Of a stretch of 45,614 bases of DNA, positions 26,624-35,087 are shown one piece after another (the first letter of the stretch is position 1; every line of letters starts with the position of its first letter). This stretch comes from CAJMGO01 sp900557305 (GTDB taxonomy: Bacteria; Bacillota_I; Bacilli_A; RF39; UBA660). A model generated the notes under the pieces. The model had not been told where the DNA came from. It saw only the letters and a program-made list of their open reading frames with translations, and made no database searches. The DNA is taken from NCBI GenBank assembly GCA_905212975.1, contig CAJMGO010000010.1:1-45614 (forward strand). The letters run 5' to 3'. The translations under genes and the position numbers were made by a program.

Positions 26624-28021
26624 CTAATTATTTACACCATGATGAACATCTGGAGTAGATTCAGTTATAGGTAAAAAATTATAACCATTTGATATTCCAT
26701 AATCAATTATTTCTCTTAATGCATTTTTAGTATATATTTTTGTGTCATGCATAAGAATAACATTTGTCGCATTACCTTTTAATGATTTTTTTATATTGTT
26801 AATTATTTGTGCTGAAGACGTTGCTGTCACATCACCACTATCAATATTCCAATCAACATATTTATATCCTCTATTTTGCACATCATTAACTAATGAACTC
26901 ATTATTTTAGGGCAATATGATTTACTTACTGTATTTGAACTTCCACCAGGAAATCTGATTATATTTGTATCAACTCCTGTTACACTTTTAACCTTATTTC
27001 TTATTAACTCTAAATCTAAGAAATATGCATCAGTACTTGAATAAACAGTTCTATAATTATGAGTATAACTGTGTAGTGCAACAGTATGACCTTCATTAAC
27101 TTCTCTTTTTAAAATAGAATCATTTCCCGTATTAACAACAAAGAATGTTGCTTTTATATCATACTCTTTTAATATATTTAATATCTCATTTGTATAACTA
27201 CTTGGACCATCATCGAATGTTAAATATATTGTTTTACCAGCAGGTGTTATAGTTTCACCTTTATATTTTTTATATACTTTAACATATCTTTTTATTGTAG
27301 TTTTATTTCCACTATCATCTTTTACAGAATATGAAATAACATATATTCCACTTTTGCTAGTATCAACACTTCCATCAATAACAACTTTGTCAGTCACATC
27401 ACCCATACAATTATCATAAGCTGTATAACCGGGTTCTTTATATTCACTTCCAACTTGTACATATTCATACAAATTACCTTTCAAAGTAATTACTGGTGAA
27501 ATTTTATCATCAATTATTTCTGCAGCTATTTCTTTTATTATTTTATTTTGAGAACTATCAGTCACAGTATATATAATTTTTTCATTTTCAATTTTTTTAT
27601 CAATCTTTACATTCTTATCATAATTATCATAGACATCATAATTTTCTTCTGATATATATCCATTTTTACAAACCTTTGGGATACTTTTAAAATTAATTAC
27701 TGGTTTAATAGTATCAATCACTTTAATTTTTCTCTTTACTGTTTTTTTATTATTTTTAACACTTACAGTATAACTAATTTCATAGTTTCCAATTTTATCA
27801 CTATTAATATTAGATTTAATAATAGGTTTAATATATTTACATTTAAAAGCTGTTCCATAGCAACTTGCTACTCCCTCATCCTTATAATTAGAATTAACGC
27901 TTATAGTTTGAGAATTATTGCCTATTAGTTTAATATGTAATGTTTTATAAAAAAACAATAAATATATTGCTAACATAATTTCTATAAAAATTATTAATGA
28001 AACACTTGTAACTTTTTTCAT
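26624..28021 (-). CDS. Surface polysaccharide deacetylase (NodB domain) with Ig-like repeats
   Basis: About 465 residues. One N-terminal membrane segment (about 6-25), then two or three Ig-like DUF5011-type repeats with the pattern DKIGNYEISYTVS / SKSGIYVISYSVKDDSGN, then a carbohydrate esterase 4 domain. The domain has LTFDDGPS (catalytic and metal Asp), HSYTHN (metal His), RFPGGSS, DWNIDSGD and ILMHDT. It probably removes acetyl groups from peptidoglycan or another cell-surface GlcNAc polymer. The upstream TTG at 28030 is less likely than ATG 28021, where the basic MKKV precedes the hydrophobic segment. Confidence 0.88.
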   Translation of the reverse strand: MKKVTSVSLIIFIEIMLAIYLLFFYKTLHIKLIGNNSQTISVNSNYKDEGVASCYGTAFKCKYIKPIIKSNINSDKIGNYEISYTVSVKNNKKTVKRKIKVIDTIKPVINFKSIPKVCKNGYISEENYDVYDNYDKNVKIDKKIENEKIIYTVTDSSQNKIIKEIAAEIIDDKISPVITLKGNLYEYVQVGSEYKEPGYTAYDNCMGDVTDKVVIDGSVDTSKSGIYVISYSVKDDSGNKTTIKRYVKVYKKYKGETITPAGKTIYLTFDDGPSSYTNEILNILKEYDIKATFFVVNTGNDSILKREVNEGHTVALHSYTHNYRTVYSSTDAYFLDLELIRNKVKSVTGVDTNIIRFPGGSSNTVSKSYCPKIMSSLVNDVQNRGYKYVDWNIDSGDVTATSSAQIINNIKKSLKGNATNVILMHDTKIYTKNALREIIDYGISNGYNFLPITESTPDVHHGVNN

Positions 28022-28040
28022 ATTTATCAACTCTATACTT

Positions 28041-28049
28041 ATTTTACCA
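28041..28049 (-). promoter_or_regulatory. Extended -10 promoter of the deacetylase gene
   Basis: Minus-strand TGGTAAAAT about 20 bases before the ATG, with no clear -35. Confidence 0.45.
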
Positions 28050-28083
28050 AAAAAAAGAAATTATAAACAGCTTTTTTTCTTAT

Positions 28084-28242
28084 TTATATATTTTTTATGT
28101 TTGCATCTTGAGTTGTAATAACCTCACTCGATATCATTTCTACATTGTTATTATTTTTTAAACTTACCGAATAAAAATAAGATACACTTATCATAAATAT
28201 CATAAAACTTACTATTCCTTTATTTTTCAACATTGTTTTCAT
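28084..28242 (-). CDS. SOS-controlled 52-residue membrane peptide, SosA/YneA-like candidate division inhibitor
   Basis: A short gene divergent from lexA. The frame is open further upstream, but GGGAGG lies 8 bases before ATG 28242. The product has a basic N-terminus (MKTMLKNK), one membrane segment (about 9-28) and a 24-residue polar tail with no LysM domain. Its promoter is near-consensus (TTGACA, 17 bp, TACAAT) and its spacer is almost wholly a LexA palindrome. Bacillus yneA and Staphylococcus sosA sit in the same divergent place next to lexA and encode single-pass, SOS-induced inhibitors of division. The functional assignment is by analogy of context and topology, as sequence similarity cannot be judged at this length. 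Confidence 0.7.
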   Translation of the reverse strand: MKTMLKNKGIVSFMIFMISVSYFYSVSLKNNNNVEMISSEVITTQDANIKNI

Positions 28243-28267
28243 TTTTATTCCTCCCTTAACTAAATAA

Positions 28268-28296
28268 ATTGTATCACGAACATTTATTCGTGTCAA
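28268..28296 (-). promoter_or_regulatory. SOS promoter of the SosA-like gene with LexA box in the spacer
   Basis: Minus-strand TTGACA (28291-28296), 17 bp and TACAAT (28268-28273). The palindrome cacgaacatttattcgtg (28275-28292) fills the spacer and fits the Firmicutes CGAAC-N4-GTTCG box with one mismatch. Confidence 0.88.
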
Positions 28297-28311
28297 CGTT
28301 TTTTTTAGAGG

Positions 28312-28325
28312 CGAACAAACATTTG
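28312..28325. promoter_or_regulatory. Second LexA box, overlapping the lexA -35
   Basis: CGAACAAACATTTG: the left half-site is perfect and the right half degenerate. It overlaps the TTGACA of the lexA promoter, which suggests autorepression. Confidence 0.65.
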
Positions 28326-28351
28326 ACATAAATATACAATTGTGTTAATAT
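28323..28351 (+). promoter_or_regulatory. Promoter of lexA
   Basis: TTGACA (28323-28328), a 17-base spacer and TAATAT (28346-28351) preceded by TG (extended -10), 25 bases before ATG 28377. Confidence 0.8.
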
Positions 28352-28376
28352 ATAGATGATTGTTAGGAGGAATTTT

Positions 28377-28994
28377 ATGGAAAATTTAACAAAAAGGCAA
28401 AATGAAATACTTAATTATATAAAAGAATATATTGTACAACATGGTTATCCACCTACTATAAGAGAAATAGGCGCTGATTTAGGTATATCATCACCTGCTA
28501 CAATCCATGCACATTTAAGTAATCTTGAAAAAAAAGGTGTTATAAGGAAGCAAGGTTCTAAGAATAGAGCTATTGAATTACTTGTTAAAAATGAATTTAT
28601 CGATACATCTAATAATACTGTTGAAGTACCACTTTTAGGTAAAATTACTGCTGGTAATCCTATTGAAGCAATAGAAAAACCTGATGAGTATTTTTCCTTA
28701 CCTGCATACTTAATTCCCAAAAATAAAGAAGTGTTCACGTTAAATGTTAGTGGATGTAGTATGATAAATGCTGGTATTCTTGATGGAGACATAGTAATTG
28801 TTGAAAAACAAAATATTGCTAGAAATGGTGAAATTGTTGTTGCAATGACAGATGAAAATGAGGTTACATTAAAAACATTCTATAAAGAAGATGGTTATTT
28901 TAGATTACAACCTGAAAATGATACAATGGATCCCATAATTCTTAAAAATGTAACAATTTTAGGTAAAGCTATAGGATTATATAGAAAAATATAA
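28377..28994 (+). CDS. lexA: SOS transcriptional repressor LexA
   Basis: 205 residues and the only plus-strand gene. The N-terminal winged helix (LTKRQNEILNYIKEYI, GYPPTIREIG, SSPATIHAHLSNLEKKG) is followed by the S24 autoprotease domain, with cleavage site Ala92-Gly93 in KITAGNP, nucleophile Ser128 in SGCSM and Lys166 in EVTLKTF. RecA-stimulated self-cleavage should derepress the SOS genes, including itself and the divergent small membrane gene. The ATG at 28356 is open, but AGGAGG sits six bases before ATG 28377. Confidence 0.96.
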   Translation: MENLTKRQNEILNYIKEYIVQHGYPPTIREIGADLGISSPATIHAHLSNLEKKGVIRKQGSKNRAIELLVKNEFIDTSNNTVEVPLLGKITAGNPIEAIEKPDEYFSLPAYLIPKNKEVFTLNVSGCSMINAGILDGDIVIVEKQNIARNGEIVVAMTDENEVTLKTFYKEDGYFRLQPENDTMDPIILKNVTILGKAIGLYRKI

Positions 28995-29021
28995 CAGTTC
29001 AAATTGAACTGTTATTTTTCT
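28993..29021. terminator. Bidirectional terminator between lexA and the lipoprotein gene
   Basis: AACAGTTC-AAATT-GAACTGTT (28993-29013), with T-rich flanks on both strands. It overlaps the TAA of lexA at one end and the TAA of the convergent gene at the other. Confidence 0.85.
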
Positions 29022-29884
29022 TTTGTTTTTATTTTTTCTTTTGCCCAATCTACCATTTTATCCTTAGCATCTCCGGCTTTATCACCAATAAATTCAAATG
29101 TATTAGAAAATGAATTCTTCATATCATTAAATCCTGCAGAAAAATTATTTAGAGCTTCATTATAATTTTCTTCTCCTACTTTATCTATAATATAATTTTT
29201 AACCTTATTTTTAATTACTTCGAATTTCTGAGTGGTAAAATTTTTAACTATTGTCCATTTTTCACCTATTTTTTCTTTATACCCAGGAAATTTGCTTTCT
29301 AATTTATTGTCCATCTTCATAAACAATATTTCTACTTTTTGTTTTCCTGCATCTGTAAGTGATGAGAAAGTATATCCTCCTATTGTAGAATCTCCAGACA
29401 TAAATAATATGAATGTAGCAACTCCTGTAGTAACATTTTCTTTTACCGTTTCTAGTTTATCAGATGAAATCCAATCATCCGACATATCACTTACATTTTC
29501 TAAAAAACTTATAACTTCTTCTTCATTTCCTAAATTTTTATTTGGTTCATATATTTCTAATAATTCTTGAGATTCACTTTCTTGTTCACTGTTTTCAATT
29601 GAAGATATCTCTTCAGGTTCGGTTGGTAATTCACCAATAGTTGTAGTTACTTCTTCTGTAGTTACTTCATTACTAATTTCTACATTATTTTCTTTCTCAG
29701 TAGTCGTTTCTTCATCTAAATTAGCTCTTGTTTCATCATTTATTTCATCGTTTTCTATAGTTGTACTACTTTCAATTTCATTTTTCTCTTGTAAATTTGA
29801 TTTATTACTACATCCTGTTGTTAAAACAATTGAAGCCGTTAACAAAGTAATTATTTTTTTGTAATTACATCTCACATTCTTCAT
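29012..29884 (-). CDS. Lipoprotein, function unknown
   Basis: About 290 residues starting MKNVRCNYKKIITLLTASIV, with lipobox LTTGC, so lipid-anchored outside the membrane. A Glu/Thr/Ser-rich low-complexity linker (about 30-115, repeated TTE and EE runs) leads to a helical C-terminal domain of about 170 residues with TTGVATFILFMSGD and DAGKQKVEILF. No family recognised. The frame is open to 30037, but the start is set by GGAAGAT before ATG 29884 and by the signal peptide. It overlaps the end of queH by 20 bases. Confidence 0.75.
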   Translation of the reverse strand: MKNVRCNYKKIITLLTASIVLTTGCSNKSNLQEKNEIESSTTIENDEINDETRANLDEETTTEKENNVEISNEVTTEEVTTTIGELPTEPEEISSIENSEQESESQELLEIYEPNKNLGNEEEVISFLENVSDMSDDWISSDKLETVKENVTTGVATFILFMSGDSTIGGYTFSSLTDAGKQKVEILFMKMDNKLESKFPGYKEKIGEKWTIVKNFTTQKFEVIKNKVKNYIIDKVGEENYNEALNNFSAGFNDMKNSFSNTFEFIGDKAGDAKDKMVDWAKEKIKTKEK

Positions 29885-30488
29885 TTTTATCTTCCTTTCT
29901 TCTCGAATACTTACATCCACAATAATTTTGTCTATACAAACTATATTCTTTTGATAACTCAATAGATTTTTTATATCCATCTCTCTTTTTAAAATCACTT
30001 GCCAAATATTCAATATTATATAAATTTTGTAGTTCAAATCCTATTTTATTAATTAATTTAGCATTCTTATATGGACTTAATGTCAATGTTGTACAGAAAA
30101 AATCAAAATTGTTTTTCTTTGCTTCTTCTGCTGTTTTAGATAACCTTAAATAAAAGCATTTAGTACATCTGCTACCTCTTTCTGGCTCATTTTCTAAACC
30201 TTTTATCATTTGCTCATATAGATCATTATCATAATCACAATCCATATAATTAATTTTATAATTGCTTTTTATAGAATTTATAAATTTTATCTGTTCTTTT
30301 TTTCTTTTATCATATTCTATTTTAGGATAAATATTCGGATTATAATATAAAACAGTTATGTTAACAAATCTAGATAAATATGTTATAACATAGCTACTAC
30401 AAGGTGCACAACAACTATGTAATAGAATATTTTTTCCTATATTATTTTTAAGAATTTCTTCAATTTTACTATCATAATTTATATTCAT
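29865..30488 (-). CDS. queH: Epoxyqueuosine reductase QueH
   Basis: About 207 residues. Paired cysteines HSCCAPCSSYV near the N-terminus, RCTKCFYLRL in the middle and YCGCKYS at the C-terminus are the QueH (DUF208) iron-sulphur and catalytic pattern. It converts epoxyqueuosine to queuosine in tRNA, the non-cobalamin alternative to QueG. Either ATG of the tandem pair can be the start; 30488 has better spacing from AAGGTG. No other queuosine gene is in the window. Confidence 0.93.
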   Translation of the reverse strand: MNINYDSKIEEILKNNIGKNILLHSCCAPCSSYVITYLSRFVNITVLYYNPNIYPKIEYDKRKKEQIKFINSIKSNYKINYMDCDYDNDLYEQMIKGLENEPERGSRCTKCFYLRLSKTAEEAKKNNFDFFCTTLTLSPYKNAKLINKIGFELQNLYNIEYLASDFKKRDGYKKSIELSKEYSLYRQNYCGCKYSRRKEDKNEECEM

Positions 30489-30509
30489 CATACACCTTCT
30501 TTGAAACGT

Positions 30510-30518
30510 ATTATAACA
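30510..30518 (-). promoter_or_regulatory. Extended -10 promoter of queH and the lipoprotein gene
   Basis: Minus-strand TGTTATAAT, 21 bases before the start. The leader is too short for a preQ1 riboswitch. Confidence 0.5.
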
Positions 30519-30541
30519 TTTTTTATTTATAAATTCAAATT

Positions 30542-32065
30542 TTAGTTATTAATAATTAAACTTCTTCCCGTCATCTCTTTTGGTATTGGTAATCCTATTA
30601 ATTCAAGCATAGTTGGTGCGATATCAGCTAATTTACCATCTGATAATTTAATACCTTTTTTTGTAACTATACATGGTACAGGATTTGTTGTATGACTTGT
30701 TACAGGTTTATGAGATGAATCCCACATCATATCACAATTTCCATGATCTGCAATTATTATAAGGATGCCATCTAACTCTTCTACTGTTTTTTTATAAATT
30801 TTATCAATGCATTTATCCATATGTTCTACCGCTTGCACTGCTGCATCATAATTTCCTGTATGTCCAACCATATCACCGTTTGCTAAATTCATTATTGTAA
30901 CATCATAATTTCCAACCTCTTTTAAGAAATTATCTGTAACTTCATAAACACTCATTTCAGGTTTTAAATCATATGTTGCAACTTTTGGAGATGGTATTAA
31001 AACTTTTTTCATATCACAGTATTCAACTTCTTTACCACCATCAAAGAAAAATGTTACATGTGGATATTTTTCTGTTTCAGCTATTCTCAACTGGCTTAAT
31101 CCTTTATTGTGCAAATATTCTCCAAGTATATTTTTTAAATCTAAATCATTAAAAGCATGCCTTGACAAAACAGTTTCTGTAACAGGAAACATAGTAAGTG
31201 TTTTTAAATTATCAATCTTTTTAATTATCATATTTTTTTCTAATGCCAAAGATTCATATCTTGTAGGATTAGATAATACGGTAAACAATTCTCTTAATCT
31301 GTCTTTTCTAAAATTAAATGTTATTACTCCATCGTTATCACTTAATGGAGCAATATTTAAAATTGCAGGAATAATAAATTCGTCAGTTTTTCCATTTTCA
31401 TAACTTTCATTAATTAACTCTTCATAACTATTATATTTTTTACCAACTCCATAACATATTGCATCATATGCTAACTTTAACCTATCAAAATTATTATCTC
31501 TATCCATTGCATAATATCTTCCACTTATAGTAGAAATTTTTCCACCAACTTGCGCTAATTTTTTATTTAGAACATTTAAATATTTTAAAGCACTTTTCTC
31601 ATATGTATCTCTACCATCAGTAAATACATCTATATAAATATTTTTCAAATTATTTTCCTTACAAATATCTAAAATAGCTAACAAATGGTTAATATGAGAG
31701 TGAATTCCACCATCACTTAATAATCCCATAATGTGTAAATTTGAGTTATTATTTTTAACATGTTCTATAACATCTAGTATATTTTTATTTTTATAAATTT
31801 CTTTATTATCTATAGATTGGTTAATTGCTTGTAAAGGTTGAAGAGCTATCCTACCTGATCCCAAATTCATGTGTCCTACTTCGCTAGTCCCCATTTGCCC
31901 AACTGGAAGTCCAACTGATGGGCCGCTTGCTTGTAATATAGAATGAGGATATTCGTTTAATAACATATCAAAAGTTGGTTTTTTAGCATTTTTAAATGCA
32001 TTACCATCACTTTCTTCTCTAATTCCACATCCATCTAAAATACATAAAACAACTGGTTTTTTCAT
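30542..32065 (-). CDS. gpmI: 2,3-bisphosphoglycerate-independent phosphoglycerate mutase
   Basis: 507-residue alkaline-phosphatase-superfamily enzyme that interconverts 3- and 2-phosphoglycerate. It has LCILDGCGIRE (metal Asp), GTSEVGHMNLG with the phosphorylated serine, DGRDT, SGRYYAMDRD and IIADHGNCDMM. Length is standard. It stands alone, not in a gap-pgk-tpi operon. Confidence 0.96.
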   Translation of the reverse strand: MKKPVVLCILDGCGIREESDGNAFKNAKKPTFDMLLNEYPHSILQASGPSVGLPVGQMGTSEVGHMNLGSGRIALQPLQAINQSIDNKEIYKNKNILDVIEHVKNNNSNLHIMGLLSDGGIHSHINHLLAILDICKENNLKNIYIDVFTDGRDTYEKSALKYLNVLNKKLAQVGGKISTISGRYYAMDRDNNFDRLKLAYDAICYGVGKKYNSYEELINESYENGKTDEFIIPAILNIAPLSDNDGVITFNFRKDRLRELFTVLSNPTRYESLALEKNMIIKKIDNLKTLTMFPVTETVLSRHAFNDLDLKNILGEYLHNKGLSQLRIAETEKYPHVTFFFDGGKEVEYCDMKKVLIPSPKVATYDLKPEMSVYEVTDNFLKEVGNYDVTIMNLANGDMVGHTGNYDAAVQAVEHMDKCIDKIYKKTVEELDGILIIIADHGNCDMMWDSSHKPVTSHTTNPVPCIVTKKGIKLSDGKLADIAPTMLELIGLPIPKEMTGRSLIINN

Positions 32066-32090
32066 ATTATCATCCTCTTTTCATATATTT

Positions 32091-32099
32091 ATTATATCA
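32091..32099 (-). promoter_or_regulatory. Extended -10 promoter of gpmI
   Basis: Minus-strand TGATATAAT 25 bases before the start codon. Confidence 0.5.
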
Positions 32100-32144
32100 T
32101 TTTAATAATGCATTATAAAATAAAAATTAACAAAAAAGTTAAAT

Positions 32145-32173
32145 TAAAAAAGTAGAATTAATTTTCTTCTACT
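32145..32173 (-). terminator. Intrinsic terminator overlapping the DUF308 gene stop
   Basis: Minus-strand AGTAGAA and TTCTACT pair around a 9-base loop, followed by six T. The TAA stop at 32158 is inside the loop region. Confidence 0.75.
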
Positions 32174-32769
32174 TCAGCATCTATTATTTTTACAGTATCT
32201 TTTACTTCTTTTTTTAACATAAATGTACCTACAATATCAGCTATTGAATATATTACTAAACTTATACCTATTATTTTTGTAACTATTACAGCACTTCCAA
32301 ATGGATTTATAATTAATAATAGTCCTAAAACAAGTACAACTACAGCATATATCATTATTTTCCACCATGCTTTATCATCTGACTCTTTTAATACTAAAGA
32401 AGTTTGAATTTTCATAGCACCACTTATTATCATCCAAACCCCTATACAAAATGGTAAAATAGAGGTTAATAAAGTTGGATTAATCAATAAAACAAAACCT
32501 ATTATTGAAGAAAATATTCCTATCATAAAACTTGTATTAAAATACATTCTTTCATTTTTATCAACAATAATAACTTTTACAATTGTCGCTACACCTGTAA
32601 CAAGTAAAAATATACCTATAATATAAGAAATTGTTTTTAATGTATTTTCGGCTTTAAAAAATAAAAGGATTCCTAAAAAGCAAGTTACAAAACTAGATAT
32701 TATAGTTGCATTAAAATTTTTATTTATTATATTCTTTAAATTATTTTGATTTTTCTTATTTTTTTTCAT
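32158..32769 (-). CDS. DUF308 (HdeD-like) membrane protein
   Basis: 203 residues with six membrane segments, paired as three similar units with the GIFLLVTGVATI, GVWMIISGAMKI and GISLVIYSIADI pattern typical of DUF308. The N-terminus is basic and the C-terminus short and acidic. The biochemical role of the family is unclear. It lies 9 bases after cls and ends the unit est-cls-DUF308. Confidence 0.85.
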   Translation of the reverse strand: MKKNKKNQNNLKNIINKNFNATIISSFVTCFLGILLFFKAENTLKTISYIIGIFLLVTGVATIVKVIIVDKNERMYFNTSFMIGIFSSIIGFVLLINPTLLTSILPFCIGVWMIISGAMKIQTSLVLKESDDKAWWKIMIYAVVVLVLGLLLIINPFGSAVIVTKIIGISLVIYSIADIVGTFMLKKEVKDTVKIIDAEVEEN

Positions 32770-32778
32770 ATTTTTCTC

Positions 32779-34272
32779 CTATACTAATGGACCTATAAAT
32801 CTTAAAATTCCCATTATCCATTTATTCTTTTCTTTTCTACTCTTTTCTATTCTATATGATTCATTAAATGTATTAATGAAATCCTTTTTTATAACTTTTA
32901 TAGTTTTTGGTGAAGCTATTAATACAGCACACTCATAATTATGTCTTAAACTTCTATAATCAAAATTAATCGTCCCAACTACACCAATTCTATCATCAGA
33001 AATTATTGTTTTAGAGTGAATAAACCCTGGTCTAAATTCATATATCTTAACACCAGCAGCTATAAGTAAATTATAATTCGATTTGGTAATTTTTTCAACT
33101 ATTTTTTTATCATATATGTAAGGAGTTATTATTCTAACATCTACTCCACGTTTTGCTGCCATACAAAGTGCATTTATCATATCATATCCAACTGATAAAT
33201 ATGGTGTCATTATATATACATATTTATTTGCTGAATTAATTAAATTCATATATACAGTATATGCTACGAGTTCTTTATTAAATGGATTACTCCAGTAAGG
33301 TTGTACAAAATCTTTATATTTATTCATTTTATTTTCTATAAAAAACTTATTAAAACTCTTATCAAAATTTTTTTCAAAATTCCATGTTTTTAAAAATATG
33401 TATGTAAAACTTTTAACCGCTTCTCCCTCAAGCATTATGCAATTATCTTTCCAATATCCTAATCTAGATATTTCATTTATATATTCATCAGCTAAATTTA
33501 TACCACCAGTAAAACATACTCTATTATCTATATTCATTATTTTTCTATGATCTCTATTATTATAATTTAAATTATATATTGCTGAAAATTTATTAAAACT
33601 TATACATTTTATTCCATATTTTTCTAATTCTTTAAAATAATTAGTAGGAAGTGACTTACTACATCCAATATCATCATAAATTATTCTTATATCTACTTTA
33701 TCTTTTGCTTTTTCTTTTAAAATATCAAGAATAGAATTCCACATAATACCCTTTTTTATTATAAAATACTCAATAAATATAAATTTTTTTGCATTTTTTA
33801 ATTCTAAAAGCATTCTTTTATAAGCCTTTTCGCCTGTAGGAAAATAAGATACTTTAGTATTCGTGTAAATAGGCATATTATTTTTAGAGGAAAGATAATT
33901 AACCTGACTATATACATCTAAATCTTTCTTTAATTTTTTTAATATATTTTCATTTTGCACTAAATACTTTGTTTTTTTAACAACATATTTTTTCTTTTTA
34001 TTTCTATATCTTCCATATATTAAATAAAATATACCTCCAAATATAGGAAATACAGATATAATAATAACCCATGGGTATTTAAAATCTGGTGTATCATCAT
34101 TTGCTAATATTGAGATAGCTATAACAATACTAATAATTATAAATAAAATATAAAACAAATAGAAATAATTACATAATTGTAAAATAATAAATATTAAAAC
34201 AACAATCTGTAATATCATTAGTAAAACCGTCATAAAGGTTCTGTCAAAAATTGAGTTTAACACTTTTTTCAT
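32779..34272 (-). CDS. cls: Cardiolipin synthase
   Basis: 497 residues: two N-terminal membrane segments (about 13-53), a PLDNc_N-like IFGGIFYLIYG segment, and two phospholipase-D HKD motifs, HRKIMNIDNRVCFTGG and HSKTIISDDRIGVVGTINFDYRS. It condenses two phosphatidylglycerols to cardiolipin in the membrane. The order hydrolase-cls-DUF308, with gaps of about 10 bases, implies one transcript. Confidence 0.94.
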   Translation of the reverse strand: MKKVLNSIFDRTFMTVLLMILQIVVLIFIILQLCNYFYLFYILFIIISIVIAISILANDDTPDFKYPWVIIISVFPIFGGIFYLIYGRYRNKKKKYVVKKTKYLVQNENILKKLKKDLDVYSQVNYLSSKNNMPIYTNTKVSYFPTGEKAYKRMLLELKNAKKFIFIEYFIIKKGIMWNSILDILKEKAKDKVDIRIIYDDIGCSKSLPTNYFKELEKYGIKCISFNKFSAIYNLNYNNRDHRKIMNIDNRVCFTGGINLADEYINEISRLGYWKDNCIMLEGEAVKSFTYIFLKTWNFEKNFDKSFNKFFIENKMNKYKDFVQPYWSNPFNKELVAYTVYMNLINSANKYVYIMTPYLSVGYDMINALCMAAKRGVDVRIITPYIYDKKIVEKITKSNYNLLIAAGVKIYEFRPGFIHSKTIISDDRIGVVGTINFDYRSLRHNYECAVLIASPKTIKVIKKDFINTFNESYRIEKSRKEKNKWIMGILRFIGPLV

Positions 34273-34284
34273 ACATCATACTCC

Positions 34285-34989
34285 TTATAAATTTATAAAT
34301 TCCGTTTTTTTAATATAAACTTTAGTATTTAAAAATTTTTCTATATTTTTTATAATAATTTCATTATTTTTACATTTGAATACATGATGATTGCAATTAT
34401 CACATAGAACTAATCTCTTTACCTTCGAATTTACATTATTAAAAATCATAAAAGCTGTAGAAACAGGTACTAATTCATCATCCATTCCTTGTATTATCAT
34501 TATAGGGCATTTAACATCTTTTAAGACTGATTGTTTTTCTTTAACTAAATTCAAAAACTCTTTCAAACAAGATGGATGTAATTTATTTATTCTGTCGATA
34601 ACAACACTTAAAGAATATGATTTTATAATTTCCTGATATTTTTTTATTAAATCGATTGTTTTATAATTAGATAGTATATGTTTAAATGCAGCAGCAGCTA
34701 GAACAACCTTTTTTACCTCTTTATATTTTGATGCAAGATATGCAGCTAATACTCCACCCATACTATGACCAATAACATATATTTGTTTATATCCAGAATC
34801 TATTATAAATTTTAAATTGTTCTCACATGAACTAATCCATTCTTCTTTTGTTACTCTTTTTTTATAATCATGACCTGGTAATGTAAATGCAAAAGTATCA
34901 AAATTATTTGCTTGTAAATTTTTGGTTAAATTTTCTAAATCATATGTACCTCCAGCAAATCCATGTATTAATAAAACAGCTTTTTTCAT
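34285..34989 (-). CDS. Alpha/beta hydrolase, carboxylesterase or monoacylglycerol-lipase type
   Basis: About 234 residues starting MKKAVLLIHGFAGG (oxyanion HGF). The nucleophile elbow is VIGHSMGG, the acid is in GMDDELVP and the histidine in NCNHHVF: a complete triad. Size and layout fit the small Est30-type carboxylesterases. Next to cls, a role on lipid esters is plausible but unproven. ATG 34989 is preferred over 35004, which has no Shine-Dalgarno. Confidence 0.85.
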   Translation of the reverse strand: MKKAVLLIHGFAGGTYDLENLTKNLQANNFDTFAFTLPGHDYKKRVTKEEWISSCENNLKFIIDSGYKQIYVIGHSMGGVLAAYLASKYKEVKKVVLAAAAFKHILSNYKTIDLIKKYQEIIKSYSLSVVIDRINKLHPSCLKEFLNLVKEKQSVLKDVKCPIMIIQGMDDELVPVSTAFMIFNNVNSKVKRLVLCDNCNHHVFKCKNNEIIIKNIEKFLNTKVYIKKTEFINL

Positions 34990-35008
34990 TTTTATCACAT
35001 CCATATAT

Positions 35009-35036
35009 ATTATATAACATTTATTAAAAAGGTCAA
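35009..35036 (-). promoter_or_regulatory. Promoter of the hydrolase-cls-DUF308 unit
   Basis: Minus-strand TTGACC (35031-35036), a 16-base spacer and TATAAT (35009-35014). Confidence 0.6.
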
Positions 35037-35056
35037 ATTTCTTCTAAAATATTACC

Positions 35057-35087
35057 AAAAAAACATATCATAGTTATTTGATATGTT
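35057..35087 (-). terminator. Intrinsic terminator overlapping the stop of the 35074 gene
   Basis: Minus-strand AACATATCA and TGATATGTT pair around an 8-base loop that holds the TAA stop, followed by a run of T. Confidence 0.85.

Noticed and set aside
28050..28083. Terminator after the SosA-like gene
   Set aside because: AAAAAAAG and CTTTTTTT could pair, but the stem is nearly all A-T with a poorly defined loop, so it is not listed as supported.
30489..30541. preQ1 riboswitch upstream of queH
   Set aside because: The leader is about 15 bases and holds only the Shine-Dalgarno.
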